A DNA stretch of 64,000 bases from Ancylobacter aquaticus (GTDB lineage: Bacteria > Pseudomonadota > Alphaproteobacteria > Rhizobiales > Xanthobacteraceae): NCBI RefSeq assembly GCF_004339465.1, contig NZ_SMFY01000005.1, positions 217,315 to 281,314 on the forward strand. Direction: 5' to 3'. Shown here in pieces: positions 1-8,793 of the stretch. Position 1 is the stretch's first letter; every line of letters begins with the position of its first letter. The notes below the pieces were generated by a model. The model did not search any database. It was not told the DNA's origin and was given only the letters and a program-made list of their open reading frames with translations. A program made the translations under genes and the position numbers.

Positions 1-829
1 TTCGGTCGCGGTCGGCGGTGCGCTCGGCCACGCGCTGTTCCAGCGTGAGGTTGAGGCTGCGCAGCTCCGCCTCGGCCGCCTTGCGCTCATTGATATTGCG
101 CAGGATCGCAGTGACGAAATAGCGAGAGTCGCTGGTCCAGCGCGACGCGGTCAGTTCGAGATAGCTGGTGGAGCCATCTTTGCGGCGGGCGACCACTTCG
201 ACCGGCCGTGTCAACGGCGCGCCGCGAAGAACCCGCTCCCACGCCGTGCGCCAATCGTGCTGGTCTTCCAGCAGGGTCGACAAGGTCGCACCGACCAGTT
301 CGTCCGCCGAATGCCCGAACTGCAGGGCGGCGGAGGGATTAGCAAGCTGCACCACCCCATCGGCGTCCAACGTCAGGATGGCGTCGAGGGCGCTGTCAAC
401 GACGGCGTGGTAGCGCGCGTTCTGGCGCTGCCGCAGCACCCGCTCGCGGTTCGCGCTGGGGGTGACGTCGACGATCTGCACCAGACAGAACGCATGCGGC
501 TTCTCGCCGAGCGCGCGGATCGAGGTGTTGTGGATCAGCTCGATGCCCGCGCGGGTGCGCAACGGGAACACCTGGGAATGCAGGGAATGGGTCAACAGGC
601 TGGCGGCGCCCGATATAAACGCTTCAGTAAGTGCCGAATGAAAGCGCGGGGGTATGTCCGGAAACAGCTCTTCAAACGTCCTACCGACGCACTCGGCAGC
701 CGACTTGCGGGTCGCCATCGCGATCCAGTCGTTCCAGACAGTTATGCGCTTCTCGCGGTCGACAACGATGACGCCGCTGTCCAGTCCATCGAGCACGATA
801 CTCGCGAGATCACCGTCAGACAGGGGCAT
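1..829 (-). CDS. PAS-domain sensor protein, probable histidine kinase (partial, runs off left edge)
   Basis: The minus-strand frame opens at an ATG at 829 and stays open to the window edge (276 codons). Residues about 5-105 and 120-240 look like two PAS domains; the second ends in a PAC-like stretch (TAILRNINERKAAEAEL) followed by a coiled coil with LEQRVAERT. That linker commonly leads into a histidine kinase or diguanylate cyclase core, which would lie outside the window. The start overlaps the end of the CheC-like gene by 14 bases, so it is probably translated from the same chemotaxis operon message. PAS domains bind small ligands or cofactors; the signal cannot be told from this part. The kinase assignment is inference; the PAS part is seen directly. 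Confidence 0.75.
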   Translation of the reverse strand, partial: MPLSDGDLASIVLDGLDSGVIVVDREKRITVWNDWIAMATRKSAAECVGRTFEELFPDIPPRFHSALTEAFISGAASLLTHSLHSQVFPLRTRAGIELIHNTSIRALGEKPHAFCLVQIVDVTPSANRERVLRQRQNARYHAVVDSALDAILTLDADGVVQLANPSAALQFGHSADELVGATLSTLLEDQHDWRTAWERVLRGAPLTRPVEVVARRKDGSTSYLELTASRWTSDSRYFVTAILRNINERKAAEAELRSLNLTLEQRVAERTADRDR

Positions 830-1478
830 TTAACTCAGGCGCCATTCCGCCCGCCGTACGCTCGATGAATTCGTCGAGAAGACCTTGCAGGGCCTCCAGC
901 GAGGGCATGTCCATCAACATCGCGATATAGCCGCGTATGTCGCGCTCTCGCACCGCGAAGTTGATGTAGAGAAACAGTACGACGTCACCGTCTTCCGGTG
1001 GCGGCGCTAGATTGAACAGATCTTTGCCTTGACCGCGAAGAATCTCGGGCAACGACATCTTCAGGCTGCGGTGCAGCATGTTCGCGATCGTGGCAAGACA
1101 ACCGTTCAGGATTATGTTGCCGGTTTCGGCAAGCGCTTCCTGTTCGAGCTCGATGATATCCTCAAGAGGAAGTACGCCGCCGGTGACGGCCCGCACCAGT
1201 TCAAGGCTGTTGATTTCCGGGAAAATCAGTAGGGCGCGGCCGGTGATGTCGCCCTCAAAGATCTGATGAACCGCGACAAGACCCTTGTCTTCGCTGGCTC
1301 CCAGAATTTCTATGGCATCGGCACGGCTCACCAGGCTGACCCGAGGTACAGAGAGCAGAACCTGCTGGTTCACTAGCTCGCGCAGGCTGGCGGCGGCCCG
1401 GCTGACGCCGATATTGACGAGTTCGGTCAGTGCGTCGATCTGCAATTCACTAAGGGCAAGGCGGCTCTGATCGCTCAC
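816..1478 (-). CDS. cheC: CheC-like chemotaxis phosphatase
   Basis: This 220-residue protein carries both CheC/CheX/FliY-type active-site motifs with exact spacing. The first is D-x3-E-x2-N (DALTELVN, near residue 15) followed 22 residues later by Pro. The second is E-x3-E-x2-N (EALAETGN, near residue 113), again with Pro 22 residues on; its first position is Glu instead of the usual Asp/Ser. CheC-family proteins dephosphorylate CheY-P in the cytoplasm, so the likely partners are the two receivers of this operon. No CheD or CheZ is seen here. The start is a GTG overlapping the stop of the upstream receiver gene (GTGA), indicating translational coupling. Family is confident; true activity is inferred. 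Confidence 0.85.
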   Translation of the reverse strand: MSDQSRLALSELQIDALTELVNIGVSRAAASLRELVNQQVLLSVPRVSLVSRADAIEILGASEDKGLVAVHQIFEGDITGRALLIFPEINSLELVRAVTGGVLPLEDIIELEQEALAETGNIILNGCLATIANMLHRSLKMSLPEILRGQGKDLFNLAPPPEDGDVVLFLYINFAVRERDIRGYIAMLMDMPSLEALQGLLDEFIERTAGGMAPELNAPV

Positions 1479-1852
1479 GACTGTCCCTTGGATTGCTGAA
1501 CCTGAGTAAGAAATTGGCCGAGCGCCTGTTCCGTCAAGGGCTTGGGCAAAAAGATCGCGCCGACGTCATGGGCCTGGTTGACGATCTCGTTCTGGTGATT
1601 GGCGGAGATGATCGCCAATGCGATGCCTGGGGCAAGGGCGCGCAGTTCGGCAGCCAGTTCAAGGCCGTCACGGCCGGGCATATTGAAGTCCAGAAGGGCG
1701 ATGTCGAAGTGCTGCTGACGCGCAAGCGCAATTGCGTCATCGGCGTTGGGCGCTTCGACGCGGGTCCAGTCGGGATGGAGATTATTCATCGCCTTGGTGA
1801 TCGCCATGCGGGCGAGCTTGCTGTCATCGACGATGAGTACTTGGAACGGCAT
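1475..1852 (-). CDS. Single-domain response regulator (CheY-like)
   Basis: A 125-residue stand-alone receiver. The acidic pair is in VLIVDDSKLAR, the phospho-acceptor Asp is in LLDFNMPG, the Ser/Thr switch lies in AIISANHQ, and the conserved Lys is in LPKPLT. There is no output domain, so it should act by protein contact, as CheY does, or as a phosphate sink. It sits 51 bases after the STAS-like gene and is coupled by a 4-base overlap to the CheC-like gene, which suggests that the CheC-like protein dephosphorylates it. It is the second receiver of the operon; the other lies next to cheA. Which one reaches the target cannot be told from the sequence. Confidence 0.88.
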   Translation of the reverse strand: MPFQVLIVDDSKLARMAITKAMNNLHPDWTRVEAPNADDAIALARQQHFDIALLDFNMPGRDGLELAAELRALAPGIALAIISANHQNEIVNQAHDVGAIFLPKPLTEQALGQFLTQVQQSKGQS

Positions 1853-1902
1853 CGATAGGAGACTCCGGCGGCGGCTGCGCCACGGTGGTGCTTAATACGC
1901 CT

Positions 1903-2175
1903 CTATGCCTTAAACAGCGCGGTTTCGCCAGCATACCGTGGGCTGACAAGCGGCGCGATATGCTGGTTTAGGAAGTCGCCTAATGGGGCACCATCGATAG
2001 CCGGCCGGACTTTGAGCAAAAGCTGGACGATGGCGGTGTGCGCGCCCTCGCATTGATGCCAGTCCACGCGCGGTTCTGGCGCCGCCAGCAGGTAGCGCAG
2101 CAGCGGCTCGGCGTCTTCGACGCCGCAGACGCCCGCGATATGGATAATGCCGTCTGCACCCAATCGCACCGTCAT
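1903..2175 (-). CDS. Small STAS-like protein of the chemotaxis operon
   Basis: A 90-residue protein whose start overlaps the cheA stop by four bases (ATGA). The alternating hydrophobic pattern, the VDWHQCEGAHTA segment and the AIVQLLLK helix fit a compact STAS-like (anti-sigma-factor-antagonist type) fold. Small proteins of this kind occur directly after cheA in some alphaproteobacterial chemotaxis clusters. No conserved phosphorylatable Ser is obvious, so a switch role is uncertain. The tight coupling to cheA suggests it acts with the kinase complex. The fold assignment is by pattern only; it could be another small alpha/beta fold. Confidence 0.55.
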   Translation of the reverse strand: MTVRLGADGIIHIAGVCGVEDAEPLLRYLLAAPEPRVDWHQCEGAHTAIVQLLLKVRPAIDGAPLGDFLNQHIAPLVSPRYAGETALFKA

Positions 2176-4355
2176 AACTGAAGCTCATGAAGATCGAGAA
2201 CCAGTAGCACGCGGCCGTCGCCCAGCAGCGTCGTTCCGGCGCAAGGGAGGCCGGCAAGCAGCCCCTCCATTGGTCGCAGCATCACATCCATGCGCTCCCC
2301 CAGCCGTTCGACTTCCAAGCCACAATATTCACCGGCGATAGTGACGATGACCACCAGCGCGTCGGCGGATGAGGTCGAGGCAGTAGAGGCGTCGATAGCA
2401 CTCGAGAGATCGAGCAGCGGAACGGTGCGGTTGCGCCAAGTGAAAGCCTGTGCCGCGCCGATATTGGAGATCGCGGCGCGCGGAATGCGAGCGGTCTCGA
2501 TCACCGTATCGAGCGGTATGCCGAGCACCTGTCCGCCAGCTTCCACCGTCATGACGTCGGTCTTCATGATGGTGAAGGGCAGCGTCATGCGGACCAGCGA
2601 GCCGTGCTCCGGCCGGCTGTGCAGACTGACCCGGCCGCCCAGCCGTTGCACCGCCACGCGCACCGCGTCCATTCCGACACCGCGCCCGGAGTAGCCCGTC
2701 ACCTCGCTGCGGGTAGAGAAGCCCGGCGCGAAGATGAGGTCGGCGGCCGCTTCTTCGCTCATGGCGGCAATGGCCGCCGCGCTCGCGACACCGCGCTCGG
2801 TGGCGACGCTGCGGACGCGAGCAGTGTCAATGCCGCGCCCATCATCCTCGACCTCGACAGCGAGATGATCGCCATCGCGCCGGGCGCGCAGGATGACCAC
2901 GCCGGTCGGGGGTTTTCCAGCTTCCGCGCGCGCGCCGGGGACCTCGATGCCATGGTCGGCGGCGTTGCGGAGAACGTGCAGCAATGGCTCGAACAGCGCC
3001 TCGACGATGGTCTTGTCAGCCTCGGTCTCCTCGCCTTCGATGACCAGCCGCATCGGTTTGCCGAGCTTGTCGGACATGTCGCGAACGAGGCGCGGAAAGC
3101 GCTGGAACACATGGCGAAGCGGCAGCACGCGGATGTTGAGGACGGCGTGTTGCAGCTCGCTGACCAATCGGTCGAGCGAGCCATACTGCGCTTTCAGCAT
3201 CGTCCCGAGGCTCTCGGTGTCGCCACGATCTGCCATGGCGGCTGCATGGCCGATGGCGTGTTTCAGCACGGTCAGTTCGCCGGTGAGCCGGACCAGCGCG
3301 TCTATACGCTCGACGTTGACGCGCAGCGAGCGCGCGGCGAGATCCTGTGCCGACGGCTCGGACGCTCTTGCCTCCTCCGCCGCGTTGTCGGCGGGGGCGG
3401 CAGCACCTGAGCGCAAGGTGTCGACGAGCGCCTCAACGCCGGCATCGCTGGCGGCCAAGTGCTCGATATGCCGGGCATCGGCGTCGCGGCCCTCAGCGCG
3501 TCGTACATTGATGGCGGTGTTGAGGGCGGCGGCCTTCCGGCCGTCAAAGCCTTCGCCCTGCGGGCCTTGCAGTAGGGCGATCTGCGCCTCGATCAGCTGC
3601 GCTGCCGGCGACAAAGTGGCGACGACAGGCCCCGCTAGTTCGCGCCATTCGAACTGGCCGGCGACATCGGCGAAGGCCGGCGCCAGGCTCGACACCTGCT
3701 CGGAACTAATGGCGAAGATGAGGAGATGACAGGCGAACGGATCGATCTCCGCCGGTGGTACGGCTGGGCCTGTCGGCACCAAATCGACGGCGAGCAGGCC
3801 CGACAGGTCGCGGATGCGGACGAGCGGATCATCGCCGCGAAAGAAGCTACCCTCATCGGGCTGATGGCACAGCGCTGAACGGGCCGCCGCGCGCACATCG
3901 GGCTTCGCCACCGAGAGCGCGTCCAGCCACGCATCGAGATTGGCAGCTACCTCGGGCGACGCCTTCGCTGGCGTCGGTGCCCCCGGCTCGAATAGCGCGA
4001 CTACCGCATCGGCGCCGCTGTCGGCGTCTGCCGGCGGTTCGCCGGTCTGCTCGATGACTTCAAGCCATTGCACCACCTGGTCGAGGCAGGACAGGCAATG
4101 GCTGATGAGTTCGTTAGTGATCGGCAGCGAGCCGCCACGCGCTTCGGACAATGAGTCCTCGGCGACGTGCAGGGCTCTCGCCATCGCCGCGAAATCGATG
4201 ATGCCGGCCGAGCCCTTGAGCGTATGGAAGGCACGGAACGCGCCGTCGATGGCGGCGGCATCCTTTGGCCGTTCTTCGGCGGCCAGCAGGTCGGCGGTGC
4301 CCTGTTCGACGAGTTCGCGGGCCTCGATGAGGAACTGTTCGATGAACTCGTTCAT
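2172..4355 (-). CDS. cheA: Chemotaxis histidine kinase CheA
   Basis: A CheA of about 727 residues. The N-terminal Hpt domain has the phospho-accepting His in FRAFHTLKGSAG (near residue 44). The dimerisation helices follow near residue 370. The ATP-binding domain shows the N box LRNAADHGIE, the G1 box DDGRGID and the G2 segment GRGVGMDAVR. A C-terminal CheW-like domain covers about the last 130 residues. An in-frame ATG lies 15 bases upstream, but the chosen ATG at 4355 overlaps the cheY stop as ATGA and fits the coupling seen across the operon. CheA autophosphorylates on the Hpt His and passes phosphate to the receivers and CheB. The stretch between Hpt and dimerisation helices is long and poorly conserved. 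Confidence 0.96.
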   Translation of the reverse strand: MNEFIEQFLIEARELVEQGTADLLAAEERPKDAAAIDGAFRAFHTLKGSAGIIDFAAMARALHVAEDSLSEARGGSLPITNELISHCLSCLDQVVQWLEVIEQTGEPPADADSGADAVVALFEPGAPTPAKASPEVAANLDAWLDALSVAKPDVRAAARSALCHQPDEGSFFRGDDPLVRIRDLSGLLAVDLVPTGPAVPPAEIDPFACHLLIFAISSEQVSSLAPAFADVAGQFEWRELAGPVVATLSPAAQLIEAQIALLQGPQGEGFDGRKAAALNTAINVRRAEGRDADARHIEHLAASDAGVEALVDTLRSGAAAPADNAAEEARASEPSAQDLAARSLRVNVERIDALVRLTGELTVLKHAIGHAAAMADRGDTESLGTMLKAQYGSLDRLVSELQHAVLNIRVLPLRHVFQRFPRLVRDMSDKLGKPMRLVIEGEETEADKTIVEALFEPLLHVLRNAADHGIEVPGARAEAGKPPTGVVILRARRDGDHLAVEVEDDGRGIDTARVRSVATERGVASAAAIAAMSEEAAADLIFAPGFSTRSEVTGYSGRGVGMDAVRVAVQRLGGRVSLHSRPEHGSLVRMTLPFTIMKTDVMTVEAGGQVLGIPLDTVIETARIPRAAISNIGAAQAFTWRNRTVPLLDLSSAIDASTASTSSADALVVIVTIAGEYCGLEVERLGERMDVMLRPMEGLLAGLPCAGTTLLGDGRVLLVLDLHELQL

Positions 4356-4741
4356 GCCGATATCCCGCACATCAGGCGGACGTATTGCACCAGCACATCC
4401 TGTGCGAGCGGCTTCACCAGATAGAAGTTCGCCCCCGCCGCACGCGCCGCGTCCAAATCCTGCGGCGCGGCCTCGGTGCTGGTGACGAGCGCCGGAATCG
4501 CGACGATTGGCGAGCCTTGGCGGCGCAGCGTCTTCAGGAACGTCATGCCGTCCATGCGCGGCATGTTCACGTCGACGATGACGAGGTCGACCGGCTCCAG
4601 CAGCAGCTTCTCGATCGCCTCGAGCCCGTTTAGTGCCTCTTCGACGGTGAAGCCGGCGGCCTCGAGCGCCTGCCGGTAATAGAGCCGGATCAGGCTGGCA
4701 TCGTCGACGACCAGAATGCGCTTGCCTGTCACGTCAGCCAT
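4352..4741 (-). CDS. cheY: CheY-type response regulator
   Basis: A single receiver domain of 129 residues. It shows the acidic pair in ILVVDDASLIR, the phospho-acceptor Asp in VIVDVNMPRMDG, the switch Thr in ALVTSTE and the conserved Lys in YLVKPLA. A longer reading could begin at 4795, but the ATG at 4741 overlaps the cheR stop by eight bases, removes a non-homologous N-terminal tail and is preferred. Its stop overlaps the cheA start (ATGA). The position between cheR and cheA makes it the most direct phosphotransfer partner of CheA. Whether it acts on a flagellar motor or another output is not shown by this window, which has no flagellar genes. Confidence 0.9.
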   Translation of the reverse strand: MADVTGKRILVVDDASLIRLYYRQALEAAGFTVEEALNGLEAIEKLLLEPVDLVIVDVNMPRMDGMTFLKTLRRQGSPIVAIPALVTSTEAAPQDLDAARAAGANFYLVKPLAQDVLVQYVRLMCGISA

Positions 4742-5567
4742 CCGCCCGCTCCATCGGCCGCTGATAGACGATAGCGTCGGAGTATCGGCAGACATCGAAT
4801 AGCGGCGATATCCGGCTCATGGACTCGCTGTGGCCAAGACAAATAAAACCGCCCGGAAGCAGGTTTTCATAAAGGTTCTCCGCCGCAGTACGCCGGGATG
4901 CATCATCGAAATAGATGAGCACGTTGCGGCAGAAAATAACATCGAAAGCGCCATGAGCGCGCGTCTCCGCAGCCTCGACCAGATTGACCGGGGAGAAGCT
5001 GATCGACTGCCGCAAATCATCGATCAGGCGCCAATGCTCAGCGTCAGTCTGCTCGAAATATTTGGCGATGAGATCGGCCGATAGCCGCATTAGGGCGCGG
5101 CGCCCGAACAGGCCGGCGCGGGCCGCGTCCAGCACGCGGGTATCGATGTCGGATCCCAGAATTTCGATCTCATAGGCATCGGCCTGCGGCCAGTTCTCCA
5201 GCAGCCAGATCGCGATGGAATAGGGTTCTTCGCCCGTCGAACACGGCACCGACCAAATTCTGATGGTCTTGTTCGCACGCGGGCGCAAAATGCGCCGGGG
5301 CAGCAAATCCGCGCTCAGGCACTGGAGCTGGTGGTCCTCGCGATAGAAATAGGTCTCGTTAACGGTGAAGGCGTTGATGAACTGTTCGACCTCGCCGCGC
5401 ACATCGCTGCGCAGCCGGGCGAAATAGCTGGCGAACGAGGTCGAGCCGGTGGCGAGCATGCGGTCCGCCATGCGGCGCTCGACGTAATATCGCTTGGCTT
5501 CGGTGAAAACCATTCCGGTGCGGCGATAGATGAACTCGCACAGGCGCCGGAACTCATCCTCGTTCAC
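4734..5567 (-). CDS. cheR: Chemotaxis protein methyltransferase CheR
   Basis: The 277-residue protein has the CheR layout: an N-terminal helical domain (MNEDEFRRLCEFIYRRTG) and a Rossmann methyltransferase domain with the SAM-binding motif SVPCSTGEEPYSIA and the VIFCRNVLIYFD motif. CheR transfers methyl groups from S-adenosylmethionine to glutamates of methyl-accepting proteins for adaptation, opposite to CheB. It lies 10 bases after the HEAT-repeat gene and overlaps cheY by eight bases. Length and motifs are normal for the family. The obvious substrate is the double-tip receptor at the head of this operon. Confidence 0.95.
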   Translation of the reverse strand: MNEDEFRRLCEFIYRRTGMVFTEAKRYYVERRMADRMLATGSTSFASYFARLRSDVRGEVEQFINAFTVNETYFYREDHQLQCLSADLLPRRILRPRANKTIRIWSVPCSTGEEPYSIAIWLLENWPQADAYEIEILGSDIDTRVLDAARAGLFGRRALMRLSADLIAKYFEQTDAEHWRLIDDLRQSISFSPVNLVEAAETRAHGAFDVIFCRNVLIYFDDASRRTAAENLYENLLPGGFICLGHSESMSRISPLFDVCRYSDAIVYQRPMERADG

Positions 5568-5577
5568 GCCGCGCGCC

Positions 5578-6204
5578 TCATCGGCCGGAATCGAGGGTGG
5601 TCTTGATCCGCTTCACGGCGATCTCGATTGCGAATGCGAGGAAGGGCGAGGAGGCGAAGCGTTCGGCGCTGCGCTGGAGTACCGGCAGTGCCTGCGGCCC
5701 GCCGATCTCGGCGAGAACATCCATTGTCGCCGCGCAAACGTTTGGCTCGCTCTCTCGTTCCAGCAAGTCGGCCATCAGCTGGGTGGCGTCCTCGGAGGGC
5801 ATTCCGCGCGCCAGCTCGCAGGCAAGCAACCGCACGTCGGGGTCCTCATCGTAGAGCAGTTCGGGCAACCGGCCGGCCAGCATGTCGGCGGGCATGGCAG
5901 CCAGCGCATCGAGCGCGCCGGAGCGCAGGCTGGCGTCCTCCGAGCGCAGCAGCTGCAGCAGAAGCGCCGCGCCCTCCGGCGTCGCCGTGCGGGCGATGCC
6001 GGAGAAGATGACCTCGCGGACCCGGATGTCGGCCTCGGTGGCCAATCCCGCGCCGAGCAGCGCGATGCCGCCGGGCATATCGATGAGCGCACGCGCCGCC
6101 TGCCAGCGCTCGTCCGGGCGGCTGCTGGCGAGTGCCGTCTTCAATTCCTCAACGTCGGCGGGCGGCGCGTCTACCGCAGCAGTGCTTTTGCGGACCAGCG
6201 GCAT
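5578..6204 (-). CDS. HEAT-repeat protein in the chemotaxis operon
   Basis: A 208-residue all-helical protein made of paired helices of about 31 residues. Examples are ERWQAARALIDM, VREVIFSGIART, LRSGALDALAAM and VRLLACELARG, which give about five HEAT-type repeats. The frame could start at 6267 inside cheB, but the ATG at 6204, one base after the cheB stop, is chosen. HEAT repeats form scaffolds for protein binding and have no catalytic residues. Lying between cheB and cheR, it may organise or regulate the adaptation enzymes or the array. That role is inferred from position only. Confidence 0.8.
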   Translation of the reverse strand: MPLVRKSTAAVDAPPADVEELKTALASSRPDERWQAARALIDMPGGIALLGAGLATEADIRVREVIFSGIARTATPEGAALLLQLLRSEDASLRSGALDALAAMPADMLAGRLPELLYDEDPDVRLLACELARGMPSEDATQLMADLLERESEPNVCAATMDVLAEIGGPQALPVLQRSAERFASSPFLAFAIEIAVKRIKTTLDSGR

Positions 6205-6205
6205 G

Positions 6206-7276
6206 TCACGGCACCATTTTCTGCAGACGGGCGGCAATATCGGGGAGCGGCAGCACCCATTCGGCACCGCCGGCTTTCACCAGTTCGCCCGGCATGCCCC
6301 ACACGACGGCCGTCTCTTCGGCCTCGGCGATGGTATTGCCACCCTGCGCGTGCAGCAATGTCATCGCCTGTGCGCCGTCATTGCCCATCCCCGTCATCAA
6401 TATGCCGACCAGCTGGCTGGCCGGCACATGTTCCATAGCCGACCGGACGAGGCGATCCGTGCTCGGATGCCAGAGATAGTCCGGCTGTCCGGGAGCGGCC
6501 ATGGCGATGAGGCCGGCGGCGCGGCGGGAGACGATGATGTCGATATCGCCGGCGCCGATATAGACGGTGCCCGGCATCAGCACGACAGGCTGCCGAACCT
6601 CGACGACCGAGAGCGCGCAGATGCCATTCAGTCGCCGCGCCAACGGGCCAGTGAAGCTCGCCGGCATGTGCTGGGCCACAATTATCGGCCAGGGAAAGCT
6701 TGCCGGCAGCGGCGTCAGCAGCGCCTCCAGTGCCGGCGGGCCGCCGGTGGAGGTGCCGACCAGCACCAGGCCTTCGCCGGTCGCCGCGCTCCGCCGCCGC
6801 GCACCGGCAGCGCCGACCCCGGCAACCTTCGACTGCCCGATGCGGTGACGGACCCGGTCGCGCAGCCTTGTGCTCGACTTCAGCCGGGCACCCGCGGCGC
6901 CGCGCACCTTCGCCACCAGCTGCGGTGCCCATTCGTTGAGGTGCAGGGAGACGGCGCCCGCCGGCTTCGGCACGAAATCGACCGCGCCGAGCTCGAACGC
7001 CTTCAGCGTCGCCTCGGCTCCGGCGGCGGTGTGCGAGGACACCATCACCACCGGGCAGGGGCGTTCGATCATCAGCTGGTCGAGGCACTCCAGCCCGTCC
7101 ATGCGCGGCATGTTGAGGTCGAGCGTGATGACGTCGGGGGCGAAGGATTTGTTCTGTTCCAGCGCATCAATGCCGTCGCGGGCGAAGCGGACATCGAACC
7201 CGTCTCGCTCGGTGAACACGCCGCCCAGCAATTTGCGGACGAGCGCCGAGTCGTCGACCACCAGCAGCTTGATCAC
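6206..7276 (-). CDS. cheB: Chemotaxis methylesterase/deamidase CheB
   Basis: A 356-residue CheB with an N-terminal receiver (VVDDSALVRKLL, phospho-acceptor in LDLNMPRMDG, Lys in VPKPAG) and a C-terminal methylesterase. The catalytic triad is visible: Ser in VGTSTGGPPAL, His in VAQHMPASF and Asp in MGNDGAQAM. It removes methyl groups from, or deamidates, chemoreceptor glutamates, and is activated by CheA phosphorylation. The start overlaps the three-CheW gene by four bases, and the gene is followed one base later by the HEAT-repeat gene. Nothing looks unusual in length or motifs. Confidence 0.96.
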   Translation of the reverse strand: MIKLLVVDDSALVRKLLGGVFTERDGFDVRFARDGIDALEQNKSFAPDVITLDLNMPRMDGLECLDQLMIERPCPVVMVSSHTAAGAEATLKAFELGAVDFVPKPAGAVSLHLNEWAPQLVAKVRGAAGARLKSSTRLRDRVRHRIGQSKVAGVGAAGARRRSAATGEGLVLVGTSTGGPPALEALLTPLPASFPWPIIVAQHMPASFTGPLARRLNGICALSVVEVRQPVVLMPGTVYIGAGDIDIIVSRRAAGLIAMAAPGQPDYLWHPSTDRLVRSAMEHVPASQLVGILMTGMGNDGAQAMTLLHAQGGNTIAEAEETAVVWGMPGELVKAGGAEWVLPLPDIAARLQKMVP

Positions 7277-8793
7277 GGAGTGGTCGGCCCGGTCTTGGCA
7301 AAGGCGTCGAGCAGGCCGAGCTCCGCCCGGGTCAGCAACTCGGCGGGGTCGAGAACGAGGATGATGCGGCCGGCGGCCTCCAGATTGATGATGCCCGACA
7401 CCAGCCGCGTGGTCTCGCCGGTGAGATCCGGCGCGGGCTCGATGGCGTCGGTGGGACTGCGCAGGATTTCGCTGACGCCATCCACGATAATGCCGGCACG
7501 ATGACGCGCGGTGCGCACCACGATGATCCGCCGCCGCACGCCGTCGCTCAGCGCCGGCATGTCGAACCGCCGACGCTGGTCGATCACGGGGAGCACTTCG
7601 CCGCGCAGATTGATGACGCCTTCGAGGAATTTCGGCGTCTTCGGCACGCGGGTGATCTTGGCGGAAACTTGCATCACCTCGTCGACCACCGCGATCGGCA
7701 GGCCGTACTCGTCATCGCCGAGCCGGAATATCAGGAAGGAGTCGTCCTTCGCGGCGACTTTCTCATCGGACGGCGCGCTGTCTAGCGCGCGCTGGGTATC
7801 GAGGCGCTTCATGACCTCCTCCCGAAAAAGCGCTTGGGGGTCCAGGATCGACACCAGCCGGTGGCCGCCCTCGGCGCGATAGATCGCCTTGATGCGGCTC
7901 TCGCCGCCGATCCGCGCGGCCAGTGCCGGCGGAATCGGCTCGATCAGCGCGTGATCGGCAAGGATGATGGCGCGCATGCGGTCTATCAGCAGGCCGACCA
8001 GCATGGTGCCGACCATGGCGACCACGACCTTCTCGTCGATCTGGCGCTCTTGCGCCGCCGGGAGACCCAGCAAGGCGCGCAGCGAAAACAGCGGCAGCAG
8101 CCGGTCGCGATAGCCCATCACGCCGCGCGCCACGGCATCGCCAGTGGAGACGCTGGTGACGCCCTCGGGAACCGCGACGATCTCGCGAACCTGCTCGATG
8201 GGCAGGGCATATTCCTGACCATCCACATCGAAGGTGATCAGCTTGCTGGTCGTCAGCGCGGCCGCCTGCGCATCCGACTTTTGGGTGCCGTCTGCCACGG
8301 AATAGGCCCGCGCCGTCCGCGCACGGGCGACGAAGGCCGCGGCCAGAAGCGGTTGGATGTCCAGAACCTTGGCGATGTCGCGCTTGTCGTGGAAGCGGAA
8401 CACGCCCTTGAGCCTCTCCCCGGGACGGGCGAGGCCGCTCGCATCGGCATCTTCCAGCTGGTTGGCGGCGATGGAGACGAGTTCTTCCACGGCATCGACC
8501 GCCAGCGCCACCGGGGTGGCGCCGTGAAGCACGATGGCCCGCGCACCCGCGCGCTCGCCGGCCTCGGTATAGCCCAGCAGCGAGCGCACGCTCGCCACGG
8601 GAAGCGCGACGCCGCGGAGATTGCCGATGCCGAGCAGGCTCTTGGGCGCCTGTGGCACGCGCGCCACCGCCGGCACCCGCAGCACCTCGCTGACGTCCTC
8701 CGCCGGCAGGGCGTAGAAGTCCGCGTCGATGCGGAAGGTCAGAAAGCGGTGAGTCACGGTGCCGTCCACCGCGATTGGCTGCTGATTATCCAT
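7273..8793 (-). CDS. Protein of three fused CheW domains
   Basis: The 506 residues contain three CheW-type beta-barrel domains in a row: about 10-155 ([14 protein letters not shown]), about 185-330 ([14 protein letters not shown]) and about 350-500 ([14 protein letters not shown]), joined by short charged linkers. CheW couples receptors to CheA in the array; three domains in one chain could bridge several receptor or kinase units. The third copy keeps the classic [12 protein letters not shown] segment and is the most canonical. The first has a related [12 protein letters not shown], while the second is the most diverged. The gene overlaps the receptor gene by eight bases and cheB by four. No separate single-domain CheW is seen in the operon. 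Confidence 0.9.
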   Translation of the reverse strand: MDNQQPIAVDGTVTHRFLTFRIDADFYALPAEDVSEVLRVPAVARVPQAPKSLLGIGNLRGVALPVASVRSLLGYTEAGERAGARAIVLHGATPVALAVDAVEELVSIAANQLEDADASGLARPGERLKGVFRFHDKRDIAKVLDIQPLLAAAFVARARTARAYSVADGTQKSDAQAAALTTSKLITFDVDGQEYALPIEQVREIVAVPEGVTSVSTGDAVARGVMGYRDRLLPLFSLRALLGLPAAQERQIDEKVVVAMVGTMLVGLLIDRMRAIILADHALIEPIPPALAARIGGESRIKAIYRAEGGHRLVSILDPQALFREEVMKRLDTQRALDSAPSDEKVAAKDDSFLIFRLGDDEYGLPIAVVDEVMQVSAKITRVPKTPKFLEGVINLRGEVLPVIDQRRRFDMPALSDGVRRRIIVVRTARHRAGIIVDGVSEILRSPTDAIEPAPDLTGETTRLVSGIINLEAAGRIILVLDPAELLTRAELGLLDAFAKTGPTTP

